From Mesorhizobium sp. GbtcB19 (GTDB taxonomy: Bacteria; Pseudomonadota; Alphaproteobacteria; Rhizobiales; Rhizobiaceae), in NCBI RefSeq assembly GCF_019091085.1, contig NZ_JAGXJY010000005.1, positions 124,001 to 188,000 on the forward strand: a stretch of 64,000 bases of DNA, written 5' to 3'. Made by a program: the position numbers and the translations under genes. This document shows, piece after piece, positions 18,487 through 28,576 of the stretch (positions are counted from its first letter, which is position 1; each line of letters opens with the position of its first letter). The notes under the pieces were generated by a model. It was not told where the DNA came from. It worked only from the letters and a program-made list of their open reading frames with translations, and searched no databases.

Positions 18487-19875
18487 TCACAGCGCCTGCA
18501 GCGCAAGCCCCGCCAGCGCCGATCCGGCCAGTGTCGGCAGCATGCCGAGCTTCAGCTTGAACATGGCGACCATCGCCGCCGCCGATAGCAGCGCGGCGCG
18601 CCAGTCGAGCGAGGACAACACCGGCACCTCCACGCCCCAGCCGACGCTTGCGACCTTGCCGAAGACGACATGCAGCGCGAACCACAGCGCAAGGTTCATG
18701 ATGACGCCGACCACCGCCGCGGTGATCGCGCCGAGCGCCGCCGCCAGGGCCTTGTTCTGGCGCAATTGCTCGATGTAGGGCGCGCCTAAGAATATCCAGA
18801 AGAAGCAGGGCACGAAGGTCACCCAGAGCGTCAGCAGCGACCCGAGCGATCCGGCCAAGAGCGGGCTGGCGAAACCGGCATGACGATAGGCGGCGGCGAA
18901 GCCGACGAACTGCAGCACCAGGATGAGCGGCCCGGGCGTCGTCTCGGCAAGCCCGAGCCCGTCGACCATCTCTCCCGGCGACAGCCAGCCGAAGGAGGTG
19001 ACCGCCGCCTGTGCGACATAGGCCAGAACCGCATAGGCGCCGCCGAAGGTGACGACGGCCATCAGGCTGAAGAAGCCGCCAAGCTGCGCCCACACGCTTG
19101 CCCGCCCGGCAAGCAGCGCGATCACCGCCACCGGGCCGAGCCAGACCGGCAGCCAGATGGCGATGGTGCGAAGCGCGTGCCATCTGCTCGGCAAGGTATG
19201 GCCGAGCTCGCCGCGTTCGAACATCTGGTCGACCACGCCGCCGCGGTCGGCGCCGGCGCTGCCTTTGCCGTGCGCCGAGCCGGAAAACAGCCCCGGCGCG
19301 AGACGGCTGCCGATCCAGCCGATGAGGCCTGCCGCAAGCACGATCAGCGGGAATGGCAGCTTGAGGACATAGATGGCGAGGAAGGCAGCCACCGCGATCG
19401 TAATCATGGCGCGGTTCTTCAGCGCCCGCTTGCCGATGCGGATCACCGCCTCGACGACGACGGCGAGCACCGCCGCCTTGACGCCGAAGAACAGCGCCTC
19501 GACTACAGGCGCGTCGTTGTAGAGCATGTAGAAGCTGCTCAGGCAGAGCATCACCAGGGCACCGGGCAGCACGAACAACGTCCCGGCAACCAGTCCCCCT
19601 CTAGTCCTGTGCAGCAGCCAGCCGATATAGACGGCAAGCTGTTGCGCCTCGGGCCCAGGCAGAAGCATGCAGTAGTTGAGCGCGTGGAGAAAACGCTCCT
19701 CGCCGATCCAACGGCGCTCCTCCACCAGTTCCTTGTGCATCAGCGCGATCTGTCCCGCCGGTCCGCCGAAGGAGAGCAGGCCGATCTTCGCCCACAGCCG
19801 CGTCGCCTCGCGAAAACTCGGCATGGCCGGGATCCCGACCTGCGGCGCGGTGCCGTGCTTGGCAAGCGCGGTCAT
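18487..19875 (-). CDS. chrA: chromate transporter (CHR family, long chain)
   Basis: The 462-aa polytopic protein has two homologous halves, each with the CHR signature (FGGPAGQIALMH near the N-terminus; FGGAYAVLAYVAQ and PGPLILVLQFVGF in the second half). The ATG at 19875 overlaps the stop of the ChrB-like gene by 4 bp. Members export chromate, or sulfate-like oxyanions, through the inner membrane. The operon with the rhodanese-ChrB protein supports a chromate resistance role. Confidence 0.92.
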   Translation of the reverse strand: MTALAKHGTAPQVGIPAMPSFREATRLWAKIGLLSFGGPAGQIALMHKELVEERRWIGEERFLHALNYCMLLPGPEAQQLAVYIGWLLHRTRGGLVAGTLFVLPGALVMLCLSSFYMLYNDAPVVEALFFGVKAAVLAVVVEAVIRIGKRALKNRAMITIAVAAFLAIYVLKLPFPLIVLAAGLIGWIGSRLAPGLFSGSAHGKGSAGADRGGVVDQMFERGELGHTLPSRWHALRTIAIWLPVWLGPVAVIALLAGRASVWAQLGGFFSLMAVVTFGGAYAVLAYVAQAAVTSFGWLSPGEMVDGLGLAETTPGPLILVLQFVGFAAAYRHAGFASPLLAGSLGSLLTLWVTFVPCFFWIFLGAPYIEQLRQNKALAAALGAITAAVVGVIMNLALWFALHVVFGKVASVGWGVEVPVLSSLDWRAALLSAAAMVAMFKLKLGMLPTLAGSALAGLALQAL

Positions 19876-20690
19876 GGCGCCTTGCCTCCGACCGGCCAAT
19901 TGTGCGTCTCGTCGGTGGCGTCGCGGCACCAGCGAAAGAAGGCGTCGTAGAAGAGCATGCCGGCTTCGAGCTGCTCGAGATCGTCACGGAACATGCGCGA
20001 CAGGCCGAGCGAGGCGGCGAGGAACCCGGCCGCCTGCGGAACGACGTCGAGGCGCGCCGTGTCGGCCCCGCGCACGATCAGCGCCAGACGGTCGAGCGCC
20101 TCCGCACGCAGGCCGAATTCCTCGATCATGGTATCGAAGGTGCAGCGATCGCCACGATGGCTCCAGAACACGCCTTCGATGTCGAAGGGAACCGCGGCGA
20201 AGCGATCCGCCACCAGAGGCACCTCGGCTGGATCGACGAACAGGAACACCGCCTTAGGATCGACGAAGCGCCGGATCAGCCACGGACAGGCGATGCGGTC
20301 GACCTTCGGCCGGGAACGGGTGACCCACACGGTGCGCCCCTTCTCGTCGCGCGACGGGATTGCGCTGGCGGTGACCAAAGGCGCCTTGGCGGCGGCCCAG
20401 GCCTCGAAGCCACCTTCCAGTGACTCTGCCTGAATGCCTTCGTGGCGCAGCCATGCCGCCACGCCTTGCGAGAGTTTTTGGCCTCTCTGGCAGATGACGG
20501 CGACTTTCGCCCCGGAGAACTCGGTCGCCCAGGTCGAGACGGTTCTGAAATCGCGCCGGCGGGAAGCCGGCAAAAGGCGCGGGTCGGCTTGGTAATCGTC
20601 ATCGACGCGCACGTCGATGAGAACAGGCGCATCCGGCAGTCCGACGAGGCGGGAAAGCTGCGGAACGGTGATTGCGGTAGTTGACGGCAT
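19872..20690 (-). CDS. rhodanese-ChrB fusion, chromate resistance protein
   Basis: The 272-aa protein starts at ATG 20690 with GGAGG upstream. Residues 1-105 form a rhodanese domain with active-site loop CQRGQK. Residues from about 125 match the ChrB C-terminal domain (VTRSRPKVDRIACPWLIRRFVDP). ChrB domains sense or respond to chromate, while the rhodanese part suggests sulfur or thiol chemistry. It is translationally coupled to chrA. The N-terminal DNA-binding part of canonical ChrB regulators is absent, so it is probably enzymatic rather than a repressor. Confidence 0.88.
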   Translation of the reverse strand: MPSTTAITVPQLSRLVGLPDAPVLIDVRVDDDYQADPRLLPASRRRDFRTVSTWATEFSGAKVAVICQRGQKLSQGVAAWLRHEGIQAESLEGGFEAWAAAKAPLVTASAIPSRDEKGRTVWVTRSRPKVDRIACPWLIRRFVDPKAVFLFVDPAEVPLVADRFAAVPFDIEGVFWSHRGDRCTFDTMIEEFGLRAEALDRLALIVRGADTARLDVVPQAAGFLAASLGLSRMFRDDLEQLEAGMLFYDAFFRWCRDATDETHNWPVGGKAP

Positions 20691-20871
20691 GGCGTCCACC
20701 TCCAGAATGAAGAGAGTTTGGACGCGATCGTTGGGCTGACGCCTCACGGGGTCGTCGCGGTGAACCCCTTGGCCACGATGCTGGATCGCTCCTCGGCGAT
20801 TGTCAAGAATCCAATTGTCGAGAAAGGCGGGAACTTTCGCCCCGCCTCGCCCTGCGAAAATGCCGTTGCGC

Positions 20872-21660
20872 TTACTGCGCCGTCCAGCCGCCATCCATCG
20901 GCAGGGTCGTGCCGGTGATCTGCTTGGCCGCGTCGGTGCACAGGAACAGCGTGAAGGCCGCGAGTTCCTCGACGGTGACGAATTCCTTGGTCGGCTGCGC
21001 CGCCAGCAGCACGTCGTGCTTGACCTGTTCCTCGGTCATGCCGCGCGCCTTCATCGTGTCGGGGATCTGCTTCTCGACCAGCGGCGTCCAGACATAGCCG
21101 GGCGCGATCGCATTCACCGTGATGCCTTCTTGAGCCACTTCCAGCGCCACCGTCTTGGTCAGGCCGGCAATGCCGTGCTTGGCCGAGACATAGGCCGATT
21201 TGAACGGCGAAGCGACTAGCGCATGCGCGGAAGCCGTGTTGATGATGCGGCCCCATTTGCGGCTCTTCATGCCGGGCACCGCCGCCTTGATGGCGTAGAA
21301 GGCGGCCAGAAGATTGATGCGGATGATGGCCTCCCACTTGTCGTCGGGAAACTCCTCGATCGGCGCGACATGCTGGATGCCGGCATTGTTGACCAGGATA
21401 TCGAGGCTGCCGAACGCTTCCTCGGCCTCGTGGATCATGGCGGTGACGGCGGCACCGTCCATCATGTTGGCGTCCGAGTAACGGCACTTGACGCCGAAAT
21501 CCTTTTCGATGCCGGCCCGCTCCTGCTCGATCGCCGCGGCATCGCCCAGGCCGTTGATGGTGACGTTGGCGCCTTCTGCGGCAAAGGCGCGGGCGATTGC
21601 CAGGCCGATGCCGCTGGTCGAGCCGGTGACGAGCGCATTCTTCGAAGACAGGGAACCCAT
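20872..21660 (-). CDS. bdhA: 3-hydroxybutyrate dehydrogenase (SDR family)
   Basis: The 262-aa protein starts [19 protein letters not shown], with the NAD-binding TGxxxGIG, NNAGIQH, and a catalytic Ser ([11 protein letters not shown]) and YVSAKHG. The Q/H-rich active site ([27 protein letters not shown]) is characteristic of BDH enzymes. It oxidises 3-hydroxybutyrate from poly-hydroxybutyrate degradation to acetoacetate. The acetoacetate decarboxylase and patatin genes are divergent neighbours, which fits a shared pathway. Confidence 0.93.
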   Translation of the reverse strand: MGSLSSKNALVTGSTSGIGLAIARAFAAEGANVTINGLGDAAAIEQERAGIEKDFGVKCRYSDANMMDGAAVTAMIHEAEEAFGSLDILVNNAGIQHVAPIEEFPDDKWEAIIRINLLAAFYAIKAAVPGMKSRKWGRIINTASAHALVASPFKSAYVSAKHGIAGLTKTVALEVAQEGITVNAIAPGYVWTPLVEKQIPDTMKARGMTEEQVKHDVLLAAQPTKEFVTVEELAAFTLFLCTDAAKQITGTTLPMDGGWTAQ

Positions 21661-21889
21661 GGGAGATCTCGCGACAGGAGGGAGGACTATGAAGACTGGA
21701 AGGCACATAGTTTGTGCGCCGCAACATCACAATGCCACAGCCATATGTCGGCGCTGTTACAGCGTGGCAAAGGTTTTGCCGGCTTCGGGCGAACCCTGTC
21801 TTTGCGCTGACACGGCACTGTCATGCTGCCATGCAACATATTTGCCAGCGCATTCGCGCGGGGTCATTTCAAACAGTCGGGGCACCACC

Positions 21890-22678
21890 ATGGAAATCGC
21901 CGATGTCGTGAAGCGCGCCTATGCGATGCCGCTCACCAACCCGTCCTTCCCGCCCGGCCCGTATCGGTTCTTCGACCGCGAATACATCATCATCACCTAC
22001 CGCACCACGCGCGAGGCGCTGGAAGCAGTCGTGCCGGCGCCGCTCGAGATCGACGAGCCGCTGGTCAAGTATGAATTCATCCGCATGCCGGATTCGACCG
22101 GCTTCGGCGACTACACCGAGACCGGCCAGGTCATTCCGGTGCGCTACAAGGGACAGCATGGCGGCTTCGTCCACTCCATGTATCTCGACGACGACGCGCC
22201 GATCGCCGGCGGCCGCGAGCTCTGGGGTTTCCCGAAGAAGCTCGCCAATCCCAAGATCGTGCATGAAGGCGAAGTGGTGGTCGGCACGCTGCACTATGGC
22301 AGCGTGCTGTGCGCCACCGGCACCATGGGATACAAGCACCGCGAAGCCGATCACGACCAGGTGCTCGCCTCGCTCGCCGCGCCCAATTTCCTGATCAAGA
22401 TCATCCCGCATGTAGACGGCAGCCCGCGCATTTGCGAGCTGGTCCGCTACTACCTCACCGACATCACGCTGAAGGAAGCCTGGACAGCGCCCGCCGCGCT
22501 CGACCTTCGCCCGCATGTGATGGCCGATGTCGCGAAGCTGCCGGTGCTCGACATCGTCTCGGCCGTTCACTTCACCGCCGATCTGACGCTCGGCCTCGGC
22601 GAAGTCGTGCATGATTACCTCGCCGACCGCGGCCATTCCGCTGCCGGCGCGAACGAGCTGGAGAAAGTCAGTGCTTGA
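21890..22678 (+). CDS. adc: acetoacetate decarboxylase
   Basis: The 262-aa protein starts at ATG 21890. It has the Schiff-base lysine region [14 protein letters not shown] and the upstream EYIIITYRT, as in Adc. It would convert acetoacetate to acetone and CO2, the next step after BdhA. Its last eight bases overlap the start of the patatin gene, so these two form an operon divergent from bdhA. Confidence 0.93.
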   Translation: MEIADVVKRAYAMPLTNPSFPPGPYRFFDREYIIITYRTTREALEAVVPAPLEIDEPLVKYEFIRMPDSTGFGDYTETGQVIPVRYKGQHGGFVHSMYLDDDAPIAGGRELWGFPKKLANPKIVHEGEVVVGTLHYGSVLCATGTMGYKHREADHDQVLASLAAPNFLIKIIPHVDGSPRICELVRYYLTDITLKEAWTAPAALDLRPHVMADVAKLPVLDIVSAVHFTADLTLGLGEVVHDYLADRGHSAAGANELEKVSA

Positions 22679-23831
22679 GCGTACCCGCAACAAGACGGCC
22701 GCCGCAACGATCCAGGAAATCACCGCGCAATATGACCGCGTCGCCCTGGTCTTCCAGGGCGGCGGCGCGCTCGGCGCCTATCAGGCCGGCGTCTACCAGG
22801 CGCTTGCCGATGCCGGCTGCGAGCCGAGCTGGCTTTCCGGCGTCTCGATCGGCGCCATCAACGCCTCGATCATCGCCGGCAACGAGCCGAGCCGCCGCCT
22901 GCAGCGACTGGAGCAATTCTGGCAGACGATCTCGGGGCGCAAGATCTGGGCCTATACGCCCGAAGGCGACATCTATCGCGATATCCGCAACCAGACCTCG
23001 TCGTTGATGACCATGACCATGGGCCAGCCCGGCTTCTTCAAGCCGCGCAGCCCCAACCCCTGGTTCCAGCTCTCGGGCGCGGAAGGCGCCACCAGCTTCT
23101 ACGACACCGCCGAGCTCAAGGACACGCTGGAAAGCCTGATCGACTTCGACGTGCTCAACGACGGCAAGAAGCGGCTGAGCGTCGGCGCGGTCAATGTCCG
23201 GACCGGCAACTTCGTCTATTTCGACACCGACAAAGTGCGCATCGGACCGGAGCACATCATGGCGAGCGGCGCGCTGCCGCCGGCCTTCCCCTCGATCCGC
23301 ATCGAGGGCGAGTATTATTGGGATGGCGGCATCGTCTCCAACACGCCGCTGCAATATCTGCTCGACCAGGAAGAGGACCGCTCCTCGCTGGTGTTCCAGG
23401 TCGACCTGTTCAGCGCCCGCGGCGTGCTGCCGCGCGGCATGGCCGACGTGCTGTCGCGCCACAAGGACATCATGTATTCGAGCCGCACGCGCCAGAACAC
23501 CGACAATTTCGAGCGCATCCATGCTTTGAAGATGAAGCTGCTCGACGCGCTGAAGCGCGTGCCGCCGGAACAGCTCAGGGACGGCGAGAAGGAGCTGATC
23601 GCCGACTATTCCAACGCCGGCGTCGTCAACATCGTCCACCTGATCTACCAGCACAAAGGCTATGAGGGCCACGCCAAGGACTATGAGTTCTCGGGCACGT
23701 CGATGCGCGAGCATTGGGAAATGGGCCTTGAGGACACCGAGCGCACGCTGCGCCACAAGAAGTGGCTGATGCTGCCCACCAATGTCGAGGGTGTCGCCAT
23801 CCACGACCTGCACCGCGAAGACCCGACCTGA
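22671..23831 (+). CDS. patatin-like phospholipase (DUF3734)
   Basis: The start is GTG 22671 within the end of adc (8-bp overlap). The 386-aa protein has the oxyanion motif [13 protein letters not shown], the nucleophile GVSIGAIN (GxSxG) and the DGG dyad (WDGGIVSN), then the DUF3734 C-terminal region. This family is fixed next to bdhA and adc in many rhizobia. A role in membrane lipid or PHB granule turnover is plausible but unproven. It has no signal peptide, so it is cytoplasmic. Confidence 0.92.
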   Translation: MLERTRNKTAAATIQEITAQYDRVALVFQGGGALGAYQAGVYQALADAGCEPSWLSGVSIGAINASIIAGNEPSRRLQRLEQFWQTISGRKIWAYTPEGDIYRDIRNQTSSLMTMTMGQPGFFKPRSPNPWFQLSGAEGATSFYDTAELKDTLESLIDFDVLNDGKKRLSVGAVNVRTGNFVYFDTDKVRIGPEHIMASGALPPAFPSIRIEGEYYWDGGIVSNTPLQYLLDQEEDRSSLVFQVDLFSARGVLPRGMADVLSRHKDIMYSSRTRQNTDNFERIHALKMKLLDALKRVPPEQLRDGEKELIADYSNAGVVNIVHLIYQHKGYEGHAKDYEFSGTSMREHWEMGLEDTERTLRHKKWLMLPTNVEGVAIHDLHREDPT

Positions 23832-23890
23832 TCCCTGCGTCCAGCGCAGGCGGAGCAAGAAAGGCGCCGAGAATTGCGGTGCGGCGCGCT

Positions 23891-23995
23891 TAGAGCAATT
23901 TCAGGAAAAGTGTGAGCGGTTTTCCACCTGGAAATTGCGACAAAACAAAAGGATAGAGCGGTTCGCCGTTTCCATGAAACGGTGAAGCGCTCTAG
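23891..23995. repeat. family A palindromic repeat, copy 2 (full length)
   Basis: Same two-hairpin layout as copy 1: TAGAGCAATTTCAGG...GGAAATTGCG, a linker with AAAACAAAAGG, then GAGCGGTTCGCCGTTTC...GAAGCGCTCTAG. It lies between the patatin gene and a membrane protein gene and ends, as the other full copies do, in CTAG. Confidence 0.85.
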
Positions 23996-24122
23996 CAACG
24001 CTCGCCTGACTGTGAAGCTGTTCTTCATAGCCTATCAACATTGTCGCGAATAGCCGCTCGCGTAGAGCAGGCGTACATCCAGACGATGGCGCACATGCGC
24101 TAACCTCAATGGAGTACCGCCG

Positions 24123-24968
24123 GTGACCACCGAAGCTGTTTCCCCCGCTATCGTTCCGTCGGGAGGCGCGTGGCGCGGCCTGCTTTGGCTTGCGCTGCTC
24201 ACCGCGCTCTGGCTACTGCTGATCTTCGCCTTGCCGGCGATCCAGGCCAGCGGCGTTCCGACCACGGCCCACCAGCTCGCGGCCCACGGGCTTATCGCGC
24301 TGGGATTGTGGCTCGGTCTCGAACGGACAAGTCTGACGCCAGATCAACGCCGCGTGACCTGGCTGGCGGTCATGATCCCGGATACGCTCTGGCTAGCCAT
24401 CGCCTGGAGCGCCGCGATCAATGGTGCCTTCCACACGGACACCTCGTCTCTACCGGTGTTGCCATTGGCGATCTTCCTGCCGGTGATCATAGGCGCGCCG
24501 CCGTTGCTGTTCTCGAAGCGGATCGGGCAGGTGCTCGATGCGATGCCGGCAAGCTGGCTCGTCGCGCTTCAGCTCTACCGCATATTCGGCGGCTGGGCTC
24601 TCGCGGCCTGGCTGCATAGTGCCCTGCCCGGCGCGTTCGCGGTGCCCGCGGGCATGGGCGATGTGCTGACCGGGCTGTTCGCGTTGCCCGCGGCGTTGGC
24701 AGTGGCGACCGGCACGGTCGAGGGCCGAAGAGCGGCAACGCTCTGGAACGTCCTCGGCCTTGCCGATTTCGCGGTCGCTATTACCATGGGCATGATCACT
24801 TCGCCCGGCCCGTTGCAACTGATCGTTCCGGATGTGCAGAGCATCGGCGCCGGCGCCTATCCGGGTGTGCTGACCCCTGCTTTCGTAGTGCCAAGCTCGA
24901 TCCTGTTGCACATGTTGTCGCTGCGCCAGTTGCGTCGCCGCCGCAGGGCGGAGCTTGCGCGGCGATAG
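24123..24968 (+). CDS. polytopic membrane protein of unknown function
   Basis: The 281-aa protein has about eight hydrophobic segments (for example residues 19-42, 53-67, 81-99, 109-127 and 219-236), with an Arg-rich C-terminal tail. The start is GTG 24123 with GGAG seven bases upstream. No transporter or enzyme motif is recognised. Its stop codon TAG is formed by the left end of family A repeat copy 3. Confidence 0.75.
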   Translation: MTTEAVSPAIVPSGGAWRGLLWLALLTALWLLLIFALPAIQASGVPTTAHQLAAHGLIALGLWLGLERTSLTPDQRRVTWLAVMIPDTLWLAIAWSAAINGAFHTDTSSLPVLPLAIFLPVIIGAPPLLFSKRIGQVLDAMPASWLVALQLYRIFGGWALAAWLHSALPGAFAVPAGMGDVLTGLFALPAALAVATGTVEGRRAATLWNVLGLADFAVAITMGMITSPGPLQLIVPDVQSIGAGAYPGVLTPAFVVPSSILLHMLSLRQLRRRRRAELARR

Positions 24969-25070
24969 AGCAAATCCAGGAAAAGTGTGACACGGTTTCC
25001 CGTCAGGAATTGCGTCAAAACAAAGAGATAGAGCGGTTCGCCATTTTCGTGAAATGGTGAAGCGCTCTAG
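24966..25070. repeat. family A palindromic repeat, copy 3 (full length)
   Basis: Two-hairpin copy between convergent genes. Its left end TAGAGC supplies the stop of the plus-strand membrane protein (24966-24968), and its right end CTAG supplies the TAG stop of the minus-strand zntB gene (25067-25069). The whole space between the two reading frames is therefore the repeat. Confidence 0.88.
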
Positions 25071-26095
25071 AATTTGAGATTGGCGCCGGCCCGCAGCAGC
25101 AGCCAGTAGAACAGCCCGGTCGCGCCGCCCGCAAGCAGCATCGCCAGCAGGAAGCCGCCATGCGTATGCGTGAGCGGCAGCCCCTCTGTATTCATGCCGA
25201 AAATGCCGACGATCAGCGTGCCCGGCAAAAGCAGCGCGCTCATCACCGCCAGCGCCTTCAGGCTGCGGTTGGATTCGTCCGCCAGCTCCGCCGCGACCTC
25301 CTCCTGCAGCAGCCTCGCCCGGTCGTTGACCATGACGACTTCGCGGTCGAGCCTCTTGAGACGCGCCGACAATTTGCCCAATATCTCATGCGCGCCAGCC
25401 GACAGCTCCCAGCCAGCGCGGCTCTCATCCTGGAACAACGCCGCCTGCGCCGAGATCGGCCGATGCAGCGAGACGGTGAGCCGGCGCACATCCTTGATCC
25501 GCCGCCGCTCGTCGGCCAGGCGCTCCGTGACCAGATGGTCCTCGACATCGTCGAGCTGCTTCGTCGCCAGCGCCAGCCGCCCGCTTGCGCTCTTGCAGAA
25601 GCCGAGCACGATCGCCCCGAACAGCTCGAAGGCCGTGGCCAGTTGGAACCCGGCCGAAAGCGCCCTGTTCACCTCTTCCACAGCTGCCAGCGCGTGGCGC
25701 CGGCCGGTCACCAGCAACCGGTCCGTCACGGCGAAATGCAGCCTGCCGATCATGGTCGAGCGGCGCCCGATCTCGCCATGCAGATCGGCGGCGATGCCGT
25801 GCACGACGCCCTTTTCATGCGCCAGCGCCATGCTGTCCTCATGGCCTTCGAGGATCGCATGCGCCGATTGCGGCAGCGCGCAGGCGTGGCTGATCCAGGA
25901 ATGCGCGCGCTGGTCGATCAGGTCGACATGCAGCCAGACCCAGCCGTCCTGCGAGGCGATGGCGGCCTCGACGTCCTTGGGGGCGATCGGCTGCGGCTCC
26001 TGGCCGGCAGCGCCGCGATAGGCCCAGATCAGGCCGGGAGCATGGTGCCGGCTGTCGTCCCAGGCAAGCAGCGTCAGGTGTGATGCGTCATTCAT
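25067..26095 (-). CDS. zntB: CorA family zinc/magnesium transporter (ZntB-like)
   Basis: The 342-aa protein starts at ATG 26095 (MNDASHLTLLAWDD). It has a long cytoplasmic N-terminal domain with a helical stalk and two C-terminal membrane helices. The first helix is followed by the GMN signature (GIFGMNTEG). The order matches ZntB/CorA. The choice of zinc rather than Mg2+ rests on overall resemblance and is not proven. A terminator separates it from pit upstream. Confidence 0.88.
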   Translation of the reverse strand: MNDASHLTLLAWDDSRHHAPGLIWAYRGAAGQEPQPIAPKDVEAAIASQDGWVWLHVDLIDQRAHSWISHACALPQSAHAILEGHEDSMALAHEKGVVHGIAADLHGEIGRRSTMIGRLHFAVTDRLLVTGRRHALAAVEEVNRALSAGFQLATAFELFGAIVLGFCKSASGRLALATKQLDDVEDHLVTERLADERRRIKDVRRLTVSLHRPISAQAALFQDESRAGWELSAGAHEILGKLSARLKRLDREVVMVNDRARLLQEEVAAELADESNRSLKALAVMSALLLPGTLIVGIFGMNTEGLPLTHTHGGFLLAMLLAGGATGLFYWLLLRAGANLKF

Positions 26096-26110
26096 GGCCG
26101 CGACCCGTGC

Positions 26111-26142
26111 TGAAAGCAAAACGGCGCCGAAACCGGCGCCGT
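26111..26142 (-). terminator. rho-independent terminator after pit
   Basis: On the minus strand a GC-rich stem (ACGGCGCC with GGCGCCGT, 26142-26121) is followed by TTTTGC. It lies 30 bp after the pit stop and before zntB. Confidence 0.65.
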
Positions 26143-26172
26143 CGATGTTGCCGATCAGGCATGAACCGCCGC

Positions 26173-27783
26173 TCAGAATACCTGGCGGAAGATCACGAAC
26201 AGCACGAAGGCCAGCGCGACCGAGCAGGGCAGCGTGAGCACCCAAGCCAGCAGAAGGTTGCGCACGGTCGACCACTGCAGACCGGAACCATTGGCCGCCA
26301 TAGTGCCGGCGACGCCGGACGACAGCACATGGGTGGTCGAAACCGGCAAACCGAAACGGTCGGCCATGCCAATCGTGATCATGGCGACCAGCTCGGCTGC
26401 GGCGCCCTGGCCATAGGTCAGGTGGCTCTTGCCGATCTTCTCGCCGACCGTGACGACGATGCGCTTCCAGCCGACCATGGTGCCGAGACCCAACGCCAGC
26501 GCCACGGCAACCTTCACCCACAGCGGGATGAACTTCGTCGCATTGTCGACCGCCTTGTGATAGTCGGTGACGGCCTTCAGGTCGGCGTCCTGCATCGGCA
26601 GCAGTTTCTTTTTGTCGATCAGCTTCAGCGCCTCGCCGATCAGATAGATGTCGTTGCGCGCGTTGCTGACCAGGTCGGTCGGCACCTTCTCGACCGTCGC
26701 GTAGGGATTGAGCTCGGCCGTGGTGTTGTGGATATAAGTCTGCAACGCAACGGTCGTCTGATCGGTCCATGACTTGCTGCGCACGGCTTCCTGCACGGCC
26801 GCCTTTGCGGCATTGGCGTCCGCGACGGTGACGCCGGGCTTGGCGTATTTGGACAAAGCCGTCTCTACGCCGACCGAAGCCGCCTTGTAGGCGTCGAGAT
26901 AGTTGATGTCGGGCGTACGGTTGAGCGCATAGGCGGTCGGCACGACGCCGATCAGGATCAGCATGATCAGACCCATGCCCTTCTGACCGTCGTTGGAGCC
27001 GTGCGCGAAGCTGACGCCGGTGCAGGTGAAGATCAGCAGCGCGCGGATCCACCATGGCGGCGGCGTGTTGCCCTTCGGCGCCTCGTAGAGAGCCTTATTG
27101 CGAACCAAGAGCTTCATCGCATAGAGCAGGATGAAGGCGGCGAAGAAGCCGACGATCGGCGACACCAGAAGCGTGATGCCGACATTGGTCGCCTGCCCCC
27201 ATTCGACGCCGCTGGTGGCACTTCCGGCCGGCGCCATGAACTGGTTGGCGAGGCCGACGCCGATGATCGATCCGACCATCGTGTGCGAGCTCGAAGCCGG
27301 CAGGCCGAGGAACCAGGTGCCGAGGTTCCACAGGATGGCGGCGACCAGGAGCGCGAACACCATGGCGAAACCCGAGGACGAGCCGACCTGCAGGATGAGC
27401 TCGACCGGCAGCAGCGACAGGATGCCGAAGGCCACGGCGCCGCTCGACGTCAGCACGCCGAGGAAGTTGAAGACGCCCGACCACATGACGGCGAACTCGG
27501 CCGGCAGCGAACGCGTGTAGATGACGGTGGCGACCGCGTTGGCGGTGTCGTGGAAGCCGTTGACGAACTCGAAGCCCAGCGCGATCAGAAGCGCGATGCC
27601 GAGCAGGATCCACGGAACCGTCTTGGCGATGGCCAGGTCCTGGCTGAGCGCATAGCCGACATAGATGATGCCGACGAGCACCAGCACGCCGAAAGCCGGC
27701 AGGAACCATTTGGCGCCGCCCGATTGTTCCAGGGGATGATCCGGTCTCGGGATCCCCGCCTCACTTGATACCACGTCCACCAT
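26173..27783 (-). CDS. pit: inorganic phosphate transporter, PiT family
   Basis: The 536-aa protein starts at ATG 27783 with GGAG upstream. PiT family repeats are seen as GFHDTANAVATV in the N-terminal half and FAHGSNDGQKG in the middle, plus GLPVSTTHVLSSGVAGTM near the C-terminus. A hydrophilic loop of about 130 aa sits between the two membrane halves. It imports phosphate, or metal phosphate, with protons. It lies alone with its own terminator. Confidence 0.93.
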   Translation of the reverse strand: MVDVVSSEAGIPRPDHPLEQSGGAKWFLPAFGVLVLVGIIYVGYALSQDLAIAKTVPWILLGIALLIALGFEFVNGFHDTANAVATVIYTRSLPAEFAVMWSGVFNFLGVLTSSGAVAFGILSLLPVELILQVGSSSGFAMVFALLVAAILWNLGTWFLGLPASSSHTMVGSIIGVGLANQFMAPAGSATSGVEWGQATNVGITLLVSPIVGFFAAFILLYAMKLLVRNKALYEAPKGNTPPPWWIRALLIFTCTGVSFAHGSNDGQKGMGLIMLILIGVVPTAYALNRTPDINYLDAYKAASVGVETALSKYAKPGVTVADANAAKAAVQEAVRSKSWTDQTTVALQTYIHNTTAELNPYATVEKVPTDLVSNARNDIYLIGEALKLIDKKKLLPMQDADLKAVTDYHKAVDNATKFIPLWVKVAVALALGLGTMVGWKRIVVTVGEKIGKSHLTYGQGAAAELVAMITIGMADRFGLPVSTTHVLSSGVAGTMAANGSGLQWSTVRNLLLAWVLTLPCSVALAFVLFVIFRQVF

Positions 27784-27897
27784 TGTCCCACTCCATTTGC
27801 ATTGCAGCAAAGAACCGGAAAGGACGCTATGTCCCTAGGATGAAGCTGGTGTGACGTTCTTAACCGGTTGGTCGCCACCAAACCGTTTGATCACTAC

Positions 27898-28431
27898 CTA
27901 TCCGGCTATCTTCAGGAGCGAGGCGACCAGCAACGCGCGCTCCTCCTCGGACAGCACGTCGGAATCGAAGAGATTCATGCTGCGCATGCCCTCGATGGCG
28001 AGAAAGCAAACCAGCAGCGAGCCGAGGTCGTCCGTCTCCTCCTTCAGCCGCTGGAACAGCTGCCGTTTGAACGCCTTTATCGGGGTCAGGAAATCGGGAT
28101 CCTCCGCGATCGCCGAGAACATCCAGGAGGCCGAGGGTTTGGGCTGCTCGCAATCGTCGGCCGACAGCTTGATATAGGCCGAAAGCACGCTTTCATGGCC
28201 GGCCTCGGCGGCGCGTGCTTCCAACGCCTTCTGGAAGTCGCTGAGATAGCTCTCGACAAGCCCTTGCATCAGCTTGGCCTTGGTCGGAAAATTGTAGAGC
28301 AGCCCGCCTTTCGACACGCCGGCGCGGCTGGCGACCGCCTCGAGCGACAGGCTTCCCGGGCCTGCCTCGCGCGCCACGTCGGCAGCGGCGGCAAGGATCT
28401 TTTCGCGCGAGTTTGCCCTGCGTGGTCTCAT
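27898..28431 (-). CDS. TetR family regulator, local repressor of the RND efflux genes
   Basis: The 177-aa protein has an N-terminal helix-turn-helix (AVASRAGVSKGGLLYNFPTKAKLM) and a TetR_C ligand domain. It is divergent from the RND adaptor and pump with 145 bp between them. The typical arrangement implies that it represses the efflux operon and is inactivated by a pump substrate. Confidence 0.92.
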   Translation of the reverse strand: MRPRRANSREKILAAAADVAREAGPGSLSLEAVASRAGVSKGGLLYNFPTKAKLMQGLVESYLSDFQKALEARAAEAGHESVLSAYIKLSADDCEQPKPSASWMFSAIAEDPDFLTPIKAFKRQLFQRLKEETDDLGSLLVCFLAIEGMRSMNLFDSDVLSEEERALLVASLLKIAG

Positions 28432-28461
28432 CCCGGCTCCCCTACATTAGCCTAGGCGGAA

Positions 28462-28488
28462 TTGACAAGACCGTCCAGCCGGTACAGT
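28462..28488 (+). promoter_or_regulatory. candidate promoter and operator of the RND efflux operon
   Basis: TTGACA at 28462-28467 and TACAGT at 28483-28488 resemble -35 and -10 boxes, with a short 15-bp spacer. Between them ACCGTCCAGCCGGT (28470-28483) is an interrupted palindrome (ACCG/CGGT) suited to binding by the divergent TetR protein. Confidence 0.4.
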
Positions 28489-28576
28489 AAGGCGCGCCAT
28501 TTGAAATCGGGACCTGTCGTCGATATGTGTCCCGGCATCGATTGTTTTGCCGGTTGCCGGTCGAGGGGGACTCTTC

